From the IMG/VR virus record IMGVR_UViG_3300027973_000236, positions 1-22,396 of that record: a stretch of DNA of 22,396 nucleotides. One strand, 5' to 3'. The stretch is from a virus. Both the position numbers and the translations under genes were made by a program. Below are positions 1-9,100 of the stretch, piece by piece (the stretch's first letter is position 1; every line of letters starts with the position of its first letter). The notes beneath the pieces are model-generated. The model made no database searches and had not been told where the DNA came from. It was given only the letters and a program-made list of their open reading frames with translations.

Positions 1-1
1 G

Positions 2-2731
2 GCCGAAAAGGGAAAAATAGAAATGCCAAAACTCCCGAGAATGGGATTTTTGGATTGGATTAAAAACTTTATTGGTAATATTATTCTTGGATATTTTGCA
101 GTAAGACTTGTAGATCAACTACCAAAATTAAAGGGAGTAATTTCTTTTATTGGAAAGGCATCTGATTTTGTTCTGGACATTGGCGGAAAACTTTTAGATG
201 GATTGGTAACATTTATTGATTGGGGATACAAAGCATATGATGCTACCAGAGGATTCATGAAGAATCTATTTGGAGAAGGTGGCGTAAAACAATTTGATCA
301 ACTTTCTGGACTATTAAACAAATTTTTAAATCTTGCCATTATTGTTGGAATGATAGCAGCAAGTGGTAATGGATTTGGTGGTCGTGGGGGTGGGGGTGGA
401 TCAAGATTTAAACCAGGACAGGGGGGAAGACCAAGAGTAACAACAAGTGGAGGAAGAGGATTAAATAGACCTGATATAAGAAATCCTTTTAGAGAAAGAC
501 CAACAATAACTACAGGAAGAAGTGGTGGATTTCGTCTTCCCCAATTACCTGGAACAGGTGCAAAAGTTACAGGTGGTGGGAAAGGATTTCGTCTTCCCTC
601 AGGAGCATCAAAAATTTTAGGCGTTGCTGGCAAATCTCTTGGTTATATTGCTTTAATACCGTTAGTTTTTGATGTTGTCGGTTCTATAAAAGACAGAAAT
701 TATAAGGATGCTGCAAGAACCATTATATCTGGTGGTTTGAGCATGGCAGTATTTAATGCAGTTTTAGGTGCCTCGGGTGCCGCTGCTGTTGCTGAAGCAC
801 TTTTTAGTGGTGGAACCTTAACCCCAGTGGCAATTGCAACTTTATTGGGTGGAGCAGCATTAGCTACTGGAGCTTCTGCTGGCACCAGTTATGCATCTGA
901 TGAATTTCTCAAAAAACTTGGATTGGAAGATAAACCCAAACGCATGGCAGGCGGCGGTACAGCAAAGGGCCAAAAAAGAAGAATTCTGAATACAAAGAAA
1001 GGAAAATATAAAAGAAAACTTGCTCCAAGAAAACCTGGACAAATTCAAATGCAACCAGGTGCTGATGTTGGTGGCGAAGATAAATTATTTGGATTATTTG
1101 ACAATCCACTTAAAACGGCTAAAAATGCTATTGATATGATGAATCCATTTAAGGTGATTGAAAATACTGGAAAAGAACTTGGAAAGAGTGACTATTTTGG
1201 ACCAATTCTTGCAATTACTTCCAAAATTCTTTTGGGACAAAAACCAAGTCAAAAAGATTATGAGAATGTTGGTCTTGGAATTAATCTTTTGGTTTCAAAG
1301 GGATTGAATGAAGGGCAATTAAAGGGGGGACTTGCTGCTGCATTTGCGGAAGGTGGATTTGTTGATCCAAAAGCATTAGATGCTATAAGTCAAGGTGGTG
1401 ATATTACAAATTGGGTTGCAAAAGCATTTAGAGAATCAACAGAAAGTAATACACAAGAAACTTTAAGAGATATACAAGACAATTTGAGATTAAAAAAAGG
1501 AGAACCACCTACACCCACCCCAGGCACCGGGGGTCCTGGTGGAATTGGTGGCGAATATTCTCCAGAAGGACTTCAAGGAGACATATACAAGTATCTTCTT
1601 TCAAAGGGTATGGATGATACACACGCTTTGGGTCTTATGGCAAATATATCCAGAGAAAGTGGATTTAGACCTGGTGTTTTGGAAGAAGGTGGTGGAGGTG
1701 GAGTTGGATTGTGGCAGTATACAAGTGAACCACGCAGATCTAATTTCTTAAAGGCAGTTCCAGATTATAAAACAAATTGGAAAGCTCAAATTGATTATGC
1801 ATTAAAAGAACCTGGTGAACCAGGGCAACAATATCTTTCTACAAAATTTTCTTCTCCACAAGAAGCAGCAGATTGGTTTATGCGAAAATGGGAAAGGCCT
1901 GATGAAAAAATTCAAAATGATAAAGGGCCCAAAATACATGCACAATATCTTTCTGGATTGCAGAAATATAGAACTCAAAAAGGATACAATATTCCTGGCA
2001 GTATGAATATTGCTGGAATGGATAAAGGTGGAGTTGGAGGTTCTGTTGCAGAATATATTACCGGAGATCCAAATACTCCATTTGGCAGATTTGATAGAGC
2101 AGGACATGGTACACCCGGAAATTATCATGATCATATTGCATTTAAAGATAGAAATACTGCAGTAAGAGCATATAATTTTTTCAAATCAAAAGGCATACAA
2201 GTAACAGAATTTAAAGGATTTGATTCTGTTGGTGGCCATGCCAATGGTTCACTTCATTACTCTGGATTGGCATTTGATGTTCCTGGAGCACAGTGGGGAG
2301 GTTCTGGTGCTATAGGATCAAGAGATTATGCTGGGTCTGGAAAAGTCAGAAAGACTTTAAAAGAATTTCTTGGAGGTTCTTCCAGTCCAACAATTGCAAA
2401 AGCATATGCAAAAGGTGGAGAAACCCTTGGAGGCCCCCACCTTGCAATGTTGGGAGAAAAGGGAAGAGAGATAGTTGTTGATGCTGATAGTTCTGGTCCA
2501 GCAAGAGACATGTTGCTTGCTATCAACCAAGCAAAAGATCACAAAGGAGTAATGAAAGCAATTCAACAATATGCTCCTTATGATGTAATGTCACCACAAA
2601 CAATTGTTATGCCATCATCTGGAGGTGAAAGTGATTATGATTCTGAAATGGCTGGTGGCAGTGTTATGATGATGGATGGTGGTGGGGAGGATTCTTATGA
2701 TCCATTTGATGCCCTGGAAATGGGTGGTTAA
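2..2731 (+). CDS. Large tail structural protein with tail lysozyme domain and tape-measure-like C-terminus (5' end outside window)
   Basis: The frame has no stop up to the left edge. The first ATG is at 23, but no convincing ribosome site precedes it, so the true start is probably upstream. Residues here count from that ATG (902 aa). The N-terminus (9-60) is amphipathic to hydrophobic, 118-190 is Gly/Arg-rich low complexity, and hydrophobic stretches fall in 198-290. About 510-650 match the phage tail lysozyme family: an N-I-S-R-E-S-G-F motif with likely catalytic Glu545, then G-L-W-Q-Y at 562-566. About 680-790 form a second module with S-x-H-x-x-G-x-A-x-D at 743-752, the zinc-binding signature of M15-type peptidases, and H-D-H at 702-704. 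The end (about 800-830, including L-G-E-K-G-R-E-I-V) resembles tape-measure C-termini. Probable role: virion-borne cell-wall degradation at the tail centre. The next gene follows after 23 bases. Domain calls are from motif memory; the exact virion position is inferred. Confidence 0.8.
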   Translation, partial: AEKGKIEMPKLPRMGFLDWIKNFIGNIILGYFAVRLVDQLPKLKGVISFIGKASDFVLDIGGKLLDGLVTFIDWGYKAYDATRGFMKNLFGEGGVKQFDQLSGLLNKFLNLAIIVGMIAASGNGFGGRGGGGGSRFKPGQGGRPRVTTSGGRGLNRPDIRNPFRERPTITTGRSGGFRLPQLPGTGAKVTGGGKGFRLPSGASKILGVAGKSLGYIALIPLVFDVVGSIKDRNYKDAARTIISGGLSMAVFNAVLGASGAAAVAEALFSGGTLTPVAIATLLGGAALATGASAGTSYASDEFLKKLGLEDKPKRMAGGGTAKGQKRRILNTKKGKYKRKLAPRKPGQIQMQPGADVGGEDKLFGLFDNPLKTAKNAIDMMNPFKVIENTGKELGKSDYFGPILAITSKILLGQKPSQKDYENVGLGINLLVSKGLNEGQLKGGLAAAFAEGGFVDPKALDAISQGGDITNWVAKAFRESTESNTQETLRDIQDNLRLKKGEPPTPTPGTGGPGGIGGEYSPEGLQGDIYKYLLSKGMDDTHALGLMANISRESGFRPGVLEEGGGGGVGLWQYTSEPRRSNFLKAVPDYKTNWKAQIDYALKEPGEPGQQYLSTKFSSPQEAADWFMRKWERPDEKIQNDKGPKIHAQYLSGLQKYRTQKGYNIPGSMNIAGMDKGGVGGSVAEYITGDPNTPFGRFDRAGHGTPGNYHDHIAFKDRNTAVRAYNFFKSKGIQVTEFKGFDSVGGHANGSLHYSGLAFDVPGAQWGGSGAIGSRDYAGSGKVRKTLKEFLGGSSSPTIAKAYAKGGETLGGPHLAMLGEKGREIVVDADSSGPARDMLLAINQAKDHKGVMKAIQQYAPYDVMSPQTIVMPSSGGESDYDSEMAGGSVMMMDGGGEDSYDPFDALEMGG

Positions 2732-2739
2732 ATAGAAAT

Positions 2740-2746
2740 AGGAGGT
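2740..2746 (+). promoter_or_regulatory. Strong Shine-Dalgarno site of the gp27-like gene
   Basis: The full AGGAGGT match to the 16S anti-SD lies 8 bases before the ATG at 2755. It is the best ribosome site in the window, which fixes that start and suggests high translation of the hub protein. Confidence 0.75.
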
Positions 2747-2754
2747 AATATTAA

Positions 2755-4098
2755 ATGGCAAAACAGATAATCTCAAAAAGTGCAGAACCGTCTTTTATTG
2801 AGAGACTGGATATTGTATCAAATAAAGATCAGAGCAAGACTGTAAGCATTACTGGCGGAACTATTCGTTTGATGTATTATGAAAGTATCATGCAAGATAC
2901 TATAAAAGCAACTGTAACATTTACTGATTCTGGAAATGCAATTGATAAGAAAACTGTTCTTGAAGGATTGCCTCTTGTTGGACAAGAAAAAGTTTATGTA
3001 AAATTTAAAGATAATAATGATGAACAAATAGATCTAACTTTATATGTAAATAAGGTTACTCCTTTATCTGATGATACAACAAAATCCATGGTTCAATTGG
3101 ATCTTGTATCTAAGGAGTTTATTATGAATGAGAAGGTAAGATTAAACACAAGATTTGATGGAAAAATATCAGATCACATTAAAAAAATTCTATCGGATGC
3201 CAATTATATTAATACTCAAAAGAAACTTGATATTGAAGAAACTTCTAATACCTATAATTTCATTGGTAATAATAAAAAACCATACTATGCAATGAATTGG
3301 TTATCAAAAAAAGCAGTTCCACAATTACCTGGAGCAGATGGAAGTACTGCGGGTTATTTTTTCTTTGAAACTTCAGAAGGATTTAAATTTAAATCAATTG
3401 ATTCTTTGTTAAGTCAAGAAAAGAAAAAATCAATTCTCTATAACCAATCTCCCGATTCCAGAGGCGATAATCTTCCTGCAGGATATGATGCAAAAGCCTT
3501 AGAATATTCAAAGGATAATCGTGTTGATGTTAAAGAAAAATTAAAAATGGGAGCATTCTCAACCCGTACAATTTTATTTGACCCATTCAATTGTTACTAT
3601 GAAGTTATCACGCCAAATGCAAAGGAAAAAGAAAAAGATTTGAAACTTGGTGGAAAAGAACTTCCTGTATTAAATCCTGAATTTAATAAAGAAGGAAAAA
3701 ATAAAGATTTTTCAAGAACAACATATATGTTAATTGACAAGGGATCACTTCCTTCTGGAGATACTTCTCAGCAAATAGAAAAATCAAAGGACCAAAATTT
3801 TGATCCAAAGAAGATCTTAAATCAATCAATTATGAGGTATAATCAGTTATATTCTATTAAGACTACGATTACAATAGCCGGTGACTTTTCTCTACATGCT
3901 GGAGATGCTATCTTTGTAGATGCTCCAGAACTTTCTTCGGAAGAGTCCAAAGACGTAAGTAAGGAAAATGGAGGTCTATATATTATAGCAGATTTATGTC
4001 ACTATATTTCTACAAAAGAAACTTATACTAAACTTAATTTGGTAAGAGATTCATTTGGTAGAATTGGTAATCACACATCTGGGAAAATGCCATTATGA
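2755..4098 (+). CDS. Baseplate hub-like structural protein (gp27-like candidate)
   Basis: A 447-residue protein without signal peptide or membrane segment. The start is set by an AGGAGGT site 8 bases upstream. The N-terminal half is beta-rich, with alternating hydrophobic strands around 20-130 and a segment near 115-140 with S-K-E-F-I-M-N-E-K, followed by helix-like stretches at 135-150 and 175-190. This pattern, its length (T4 gp27 is somewhat shorter, about 390 aa) and its position just upstream of a gp5-like gene suggest the trimeric hub ring to which gp5 docks in T4. Sequence identity to T4 gp27 is not obvious by eye, so the assignment rests mainly on context; 'virion structural protein' is the safe call. 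The stop overlaps the next start in an ATGA arrangement (4095-4098), implying translational coupling. Confidence 0.7.
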   Translation: MAKQIISKSAEPSFIERLDIVSNKDQSKTVSITGGTIRLMYYESIMQDTIKATVTFTDSGNAIDKKTVLEGLPLVGQEKVYVKFKDNNDEQIDLTLYVNKVTPLSDDTTKSMVQLDLVSKEFIMNEKVRLNTRFDGKISDHIKKILSDANYINTQKKLDIEETSNTYNFIGNNKKPYYAMNWLSKKAVPQLPGADGSTAGYFFFETSEGFKFKSIDSLLSQEKKKSILYNQSPDSRGDNLPAGYDAKALEYSKDNRVDVKEKLKMGAFSTRTILFDPFNCYYEVITPNAKEKEKDLKLGGKELPVLNPEFNKEGKNKDFSRTTYMLIDKGSLPSGDTSQQIEKSKDQNFDPKKILNQSIMRYNQLYSIKTTITIAGDFSLHAGDAIFVDAPELSSEESKDVSKENGGLYIIADLCHYISTKETYTKLNLVRDSFGRIGNHTSGKMPL

Positions 4099-4313
4099 GT
4101 AACAGGACTCTTCAACAACACATAGATGATGATAGAAATGAACTGGACAATTCAGATACAAATAGCCAAAGACGCCGCCATTTGGAAGATGAATTAACTT
4201 CATTAGAAAAATATCAAAGAAATCATCCAGAAGATAATCACGATCCATCATCATTAGAATTATTTTGTGACAATAACCCAGCAGCGCCAGAATGTAGAAT
4301 TTATGAAAATTGA
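4095..4313 (+). CDS. Small acidic hydrophilic protein of unknown function
   Basis: A 72-residue protein starting inside the stop of the hub-like gene (ATGA overlap) and ending 6 bases before the gp5-like start, so it is clearly part of the same operon. It is very polar, rich in Asp, Glu, Asn and Arg; residues 5-45 have helical, possibly coiled-coil character, and two cysteines lie near the C-terminus. No domain is recognised. Its place between the two hub genes suggests a hub assembly factor or minor structural component; this is inference. The tight coupling on both sides makes it a real gene rather than a chance frame. Confidence 0.75.
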   Translation: MSNRTLQQHIDDDRNELDNSDTNSQRRRHLEDELTSLEKYQRNHPEDNHDPSSLELFCDNNPAAPECRIYEN

Positions 4314-4319
4314 TAAGTA

Positions 4320-6143
4320 ATGGAAGGAACTGCATTATTTAATTCAGGATTTTTAGGATCATCATTTAATTGGTGGGTTGGTCAGATTGCTGACGATTCC
4401 ACCTGGCGTGATAATATGCTGCCAGGAAAACATCAAGGTAAAGATGAGGTTCCTGGTTGGGGTCGTAGATATAAAGTCAGAATTATTGGTCTTCACGATA
4501 AAGAAGAGGAAACTATTCCCTCAGATCAACTTCCTTGGGCACAAGTCATGTACCCCATCACTGCTGGTGGTGGTCAGACAAATGCAGGTGAAACTTCAAG
4601 TTTAAGACAAGGTAATTTTGTATTTGGATTTTTCCTTGATGGTCAGGATCAACAAGTTCCTGTAATTATGGGAGTACTTGGAAACAATTCTCAGACTGCA
4701 CTTGCAACAAAGATTGGAACAACAAAACAAAACTTTGCTGCAACAAGTGGATATGCAGAAGGAAAAGAACCTCCACAACAACAAGCAAAACCAAAAGTTC
4801 CTGATACTGGATTAACCACAAAAAAACCAACAACTCCAGAACAATCTGCAGAATGTGCTCCTGCCCCTCCTGGCGTTAAAGTTAATGAATTTGGTCTTCG
4901 TCCAGATGTGTCTTTAAGTAAGGCACAATTTGCAGACCAACAAAGTGGATTGCGAGAAGCAGAAGCAAGAGGATTAACAGGAACAAATAAAGCTGCATTT
5001 GTTCAACAAGCAGTTGCTAAAGGAATTAAAGATCGTTGCAAGTTTGCAAATTCTCCACAATCTGGATCAGCACCTGGAGCAACAATTGAACAACCAGATA
5101 ATCCACACATCATAACTGCGGCTGATGTAAAAAGGCAAGAGTATTATACTAAAAAAATTGCATTAGTCAATCCTTGTGATATGACGGGATCAGCATTAAA
5201 GGCAATCAAGACAGTTATTGAAAATCTTACAAAAGATATTAATAAGTATTTGGCAGCAGCAAAAAGTTATATTGATGCAGTTTCAAGTACAGTATCATCT
5301 CTTAAAGATATAATTGCAAATGCTGCTTGTCAAATTGCAAAATATATGAAGATTATTTTTGATAAGATCTTTGAGTATGTTTTGAAGAAAATCAATAAGG
5401 CACTAGCACCAACTATTGATTTATTGTTTCCAAATCAAAGATATAAATTTAGTGATCTAAAAGAAATTATTAATAAAATTCTCAATGCAGTATACAGTAA
5501 AATTACTAATAATCTTTGTGGACAAATCCAAGGATTTTTAGATAAAGTTCTTGATAAAAGTACGCCAAGAGAAGTTGATCCAGATGAAGAAAATGATACT
5601 GCTGTAACTGTTCCAACAAATGGTACTACCACAGTTACTCCTATTTGTTCTGTAGAGGAATTGAGTGGAAGTATTATTGGGCAAAATATGAATGTAATGA
5701 ATAAATCCGTTGATGATATTCTAGATAATATTAATAGTTTTCTCTCAGATATTCAGTCTGAATTGTCAGAAATTTCTGGTGCAATTAATAATGTTGGATC
5801 CATAATTGGAGGAATTAGTGGAAGTATTACTTCGGCACTGAGTTTTACAAATATTATCTTAAATATATTTCCAAGTGATTTGAAACCAAATTGTGCAGTA
5901 TCAGATCAATATTCCATAGCTACTGGTGGCGGTGCGACTGAACAACCACAATTACCAAGACCTGCTGAAGTAGACGAAGCAGCGAAAAATCCCACACTAT
6001 CAACTGCAACAGCAGCAGTGCCATTTAAAGAACCAACAAAATCAACGCCTGATGTTGATTTTAGTGACAAAGCATCTACAGCTGCAGAAAGAACACAGGT
6101 CGGTACAAATCAAACTCCTGGGTTTACCAGGATTGGTGGATAA
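4320..6143 (+). CDS. gp5: gp5-like baseplate hub protein: OB-fold without lysozyme domain
   Basis: A 607-residue protein. Residues about 15-125 match the OB-fold of T4 gp5: W-W-V-G-Q-I at 18-23, G-R-R-Y-K-V-R-I-I-G-L-H at 48-59, L-P-W-A-Q-V at 71-76 and G-F-F-L-D-G-Q at 103-109, ending in V-I-M-G-V-L-G. In T4 this fold sits on gp27 at the tip of the tail tube. T4 gp5 continues with a lysozyme domain and a C-terminal beta-helix needle. Neither is visible here: a Pro/Gln/Thr-rich linker (about 140-260) leads to helix-rich segments (about 262-410 and 442-517) and a Pro/Thr-rich tail. Muralytic activity may come from the lysozyme domain in the protein ending at 2731, and the needle from the protein at 10336-11004. 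The ribosome site is weak. The stop codon lies inside a late promoter motif for the next gene. Confidence 0.85.
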   Translation: MEGTALFNSGFLGSSFNWWVGQIADDSTWRDNMLPGKHQGKDEVPGWGRRYKVRIIGLHDKEEETIPSDQLPWAQVMYPITAGGGQTNAGETSSLRQGNFVFGFFLDGQDQQVPVIMGVLGNNSQTALATKIGTTKQNFAATSGYAEGKEPPQQQAKPKVPDTGLTTKKPTTPEQSAECAPAPPGVKVNEFGLRPDVSLSKAQFADQQSGLREAEARGLTGTNKAAFVQQAVAKGIKDRCKFANSPQSGSAPGATIEQPDNPHIITAADVKRQEYYTKKIALVNPCDMTGSALKAIKTVIENLTKDINKYLAAAKSYIDAVSSTVSSLKDIIANAACQIAKYMKIIFDKIFEYVLKKINKALAPTIDLLFPNQRYKFSDLKEIINKILNAVYSKITNNLCGQIQGFLDKVLDKSTPREVDPDEENDTAVTVPTNGTTTVTPICSVEELSGSIIGQNMNVMNKSVDDILDNINSFLSDIQSELSEISGAINNVGSIIGGISGSITSALSFTNIILNIFPSDLKPNCAVSDQYSIATGGGATEQPQLPRPAEVDEAAKNPTLSTATAAVPFKEPTKSTPDVDFSDKASTAAERTQVGTNQTPGFTRIGG

Positions 6144-6146
6144 ATA
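6139..6146 (+). promoter_or_regulatory. T4-type late promoter motif GATAAATA
   Basis: The octamer fits the NATAAATA late motif known from T4-like phages, recognised by the gp55-type sigma factor with the sliding clamp. It overlaps the TAA stop of the gp5-like gene. Initiation 6-8 bases downstream would leave a leader of about 12-15 bases before the ATG at 6166, plausible for a late transcript of the large adhesin gene. No -35 element is expected for this class. Confidence 0.6.
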
Positions 6147-6165
6147 TCATTAACAAGAAAAGGAT

Positions 6166-9100
6166 ATGCCGACTAATTTATTTGGACCAAGATCTAAAGA
6201 TGATATTAGAGTAGGATATATTTCTACTGATACTGGATATGTTACGGGGGTAACTATTTGTGAGGCAAATTCTTATGCTCAACAAAATCCAGGAACAACA
6301 TTCATTTTTAGAAATGGTAATAATAATATTAAGTATTTGAATATTAATGAGGTTAATAAACTAACTCCAGATAGTCTTGTTTCCACTGCAAATAGTTGTG
6401 GTGGGCCTCAAACAGTTGTGGAATGTGGACCACCAATTATTAACTTTTCTGGTGGCGGTGGTGTTGGAGCACTTGGAAATGCTATTGTTGGTATTGACGG
6501 CGCAATACTTGCAGTAGATGTTATAGAAGGTGGATTTGGATATCAGTACGAACCTTTTGTGAATGCAAAAGATAATTGCCAAATCGGAAATGGTGCAGTA
6601 CTCACTGCTGTTCTTGGAGAAACCACCGAGACGCTAGAAGAAACCTATGATAGTGAAGCAGACTTTGAAGAGTATGAAATATGCCCAGATACGACTGTTG
6701 GATATGGTAGAAATTGGGGCCCGAATGGAGAAGATCTGGGTCCTTGGGAACCAAGAACGTATACGGAAGTAAGTCAAGATCCAATTCGAAAAGAAATTGA
6801 AGAATATCAAAAAGCACTTACAGTAGGAAAAAATCCATTTTGGACGACAAGAAAAAATACACCAAAAAGAATTACATCATTAAGTCAATCATTTAGAAAG
6901 TATGATGTTACCGATGAACCATACTTGAAGAATAGAAGAGCAGAAGGGGTAAAAGATCCCGTTGCATGGAATGAATTTATGAATTCCTATACAATCTCTC
7001 CTGTTCCCCCATCAAATGTTTCTGGAAGTGATTTTGCAGGAAAAGTATTTACGTTTGAATGGGAAGATGAGTTTCCTCGTGATGGAGAATATGTTTTTAG
7101 AGGACTGTGCGATAATAAAGCAACACTATATCTTGATGGATTAAAATTCTTTGATCTTGGAGATTTTAATGGAGCCGTAAGTCCACAAAGAAAAACTTTG
7201 CAGGCAGGAGTTCATAAAATTAGAGTTGATTTGGAAAATTATCCCATTTATGAAACTAAAGTAATACAACCAAAAGTACCACCAAAAAAACTTCCTCCAG
7301 CACCGCCTCCAGAATTGATTGGTATGCTGCGGTTTTTTACAGCCGACTTTAGTGGTCCAGCATTAACAACTCATTTTTATACATCAGATCCAAATGATGA
7401 ATTTATTCAGGAAAATGGATTTGTTCTTGAGGGATTGGCATTTAAATTATTTAAAAGTTCTGCCAATGTTCCTGGAACTGTAGATGTTTATCGTTTATTT
7501 AAGGGAATAATAGGAGATCATTTCTTCACAACATCTGGAGCAGAAAAAGGTTCAGCAGTACTGGATCAGTACATTTATGAGGGAGTTGTTGGAAAGGCAT
7601 ATTCGGAGCCAGGACCAGATAGAATTGAAGTAGTACGTTATTTTAGACCATCTACAGGAGAGCATTTTTATGTTACAACTATAGAAGATTCGCAACGTCC
7701 TGGTTGGTTAGCAGGTCTTGGATATGTAAGGGAGGGAACAGCATTTTATGCTCCAACTGATCCAACTGCCACACCAACTACTGAACCAGTTGCAAAACCA
7801 ACATCAAATCCAATTCAAAATGCAAATGTCTTTAATACAGTAGATTATATTGATAAAGCAACTCGTCGTTTGTGGAGAACCAATCCAACAGCAACTGCAA
7901 CATCAAGCATTATTGATCGTTATGGAATATGTCCTTTTGATACAACAACTGCAGAAGCACAAAACCAAAGTTATGCAGGAACTCATACAATTATATGGAA
8001 CAATATCAATTTTCCAATAGATGGTGATTATAGAATTCAAATTGCGGTTGATGATAATGTAACTCTTTATATTGGCGATACTCAAATTAGAAAACAAGGA
8101 TTTTTTCCAGGCACATCGACAGGTACTGGAGATCTTAATGAAATCTATCAATTTAAGGCAGGAAATTATACAATTCGTGCAGAACTAGAACAAATTCCAG
8201 GTTCTGCTTTGGCTAGAGGAAATCCAATGGTTCTTGCAGTCAATATTGAAACAACATACAGCACTCAACAAGTTGTTTCTCCAAAATCTTGGAATGATAA
8301 TCCAATGGGAATATCAATTACAATTGATGCTCCTCCCCCAACTGTTCCAAAAGAAATCCCACCAGTTCAAACAGGAAGATGTCCTCCCAGTCCGATTTGG
8401 TCTACAAGATTTCCTGGTGCATCACAAGCATGGTATCCTGTTCGTTTTAATGTTCCAAATACTTGGAGCAAGTTTATGAATAGATATGCACTTTCGCCTG
8501 TCCCCCCACTAGACACTCCAGGAAGTGATCAAACCGAAGTTAACTTTTTAAATGATTGGAATGTTGAAATACCATATGCAGGATATTATGGTGTAAAAGG
8601 AACTGGAGATAATAGGGGAAGATTGTTGATTGATGACATAGAAGTAGCACAATTTGATGGATTTAACGTAGTCAACCCAAAATTAAAAAAAGTTTATCTT
8701 ACTAAAGGTAATCATAAAATAACAACTGAAATTTTTAATTATTCAATTTTAGCAACATCTATAGTTAATAAAAAAATCTTTAGTACAAAAGATTGGATTG
8801 TAACATCCCCATCCCAACCAAAAACAGTTGATGTTAGTTTTAATATCTCTGTTGCAGGTGGGTTTGCAAATAAATTTGTCATTGATGATTTGGGGATATC
8901 TGTATCAAAAGTAAATGATAGAGGCCAAAGTAGTAAAAATGAAAACATTACAAAAAATGTTGAATATGGTAAAGTATATAAGGTAAAACTTTCTACTAGT
9001 AATCAAGGACAAATAAAATTAAGAACTCAGGGAAATAATGTATTACAGGCAGAAGATGATAGAGATTTTAATTGGAAAGATATTCAATGTACCACTAATA

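Noticed and set aside
298-633. Proline-rich minus-strand frame
   Set aside because: It is the complement of Gly/Arg-rich low-complexity coding on the + strand, which produces Pro-rich antisense translations.
2729-2736. TTAAATAG-like late promoter before the gp27-like gene
   Set aside because: It lacks the ATAAATA core; the strong ribosome site and short gap suggest cotranscription from upstream.
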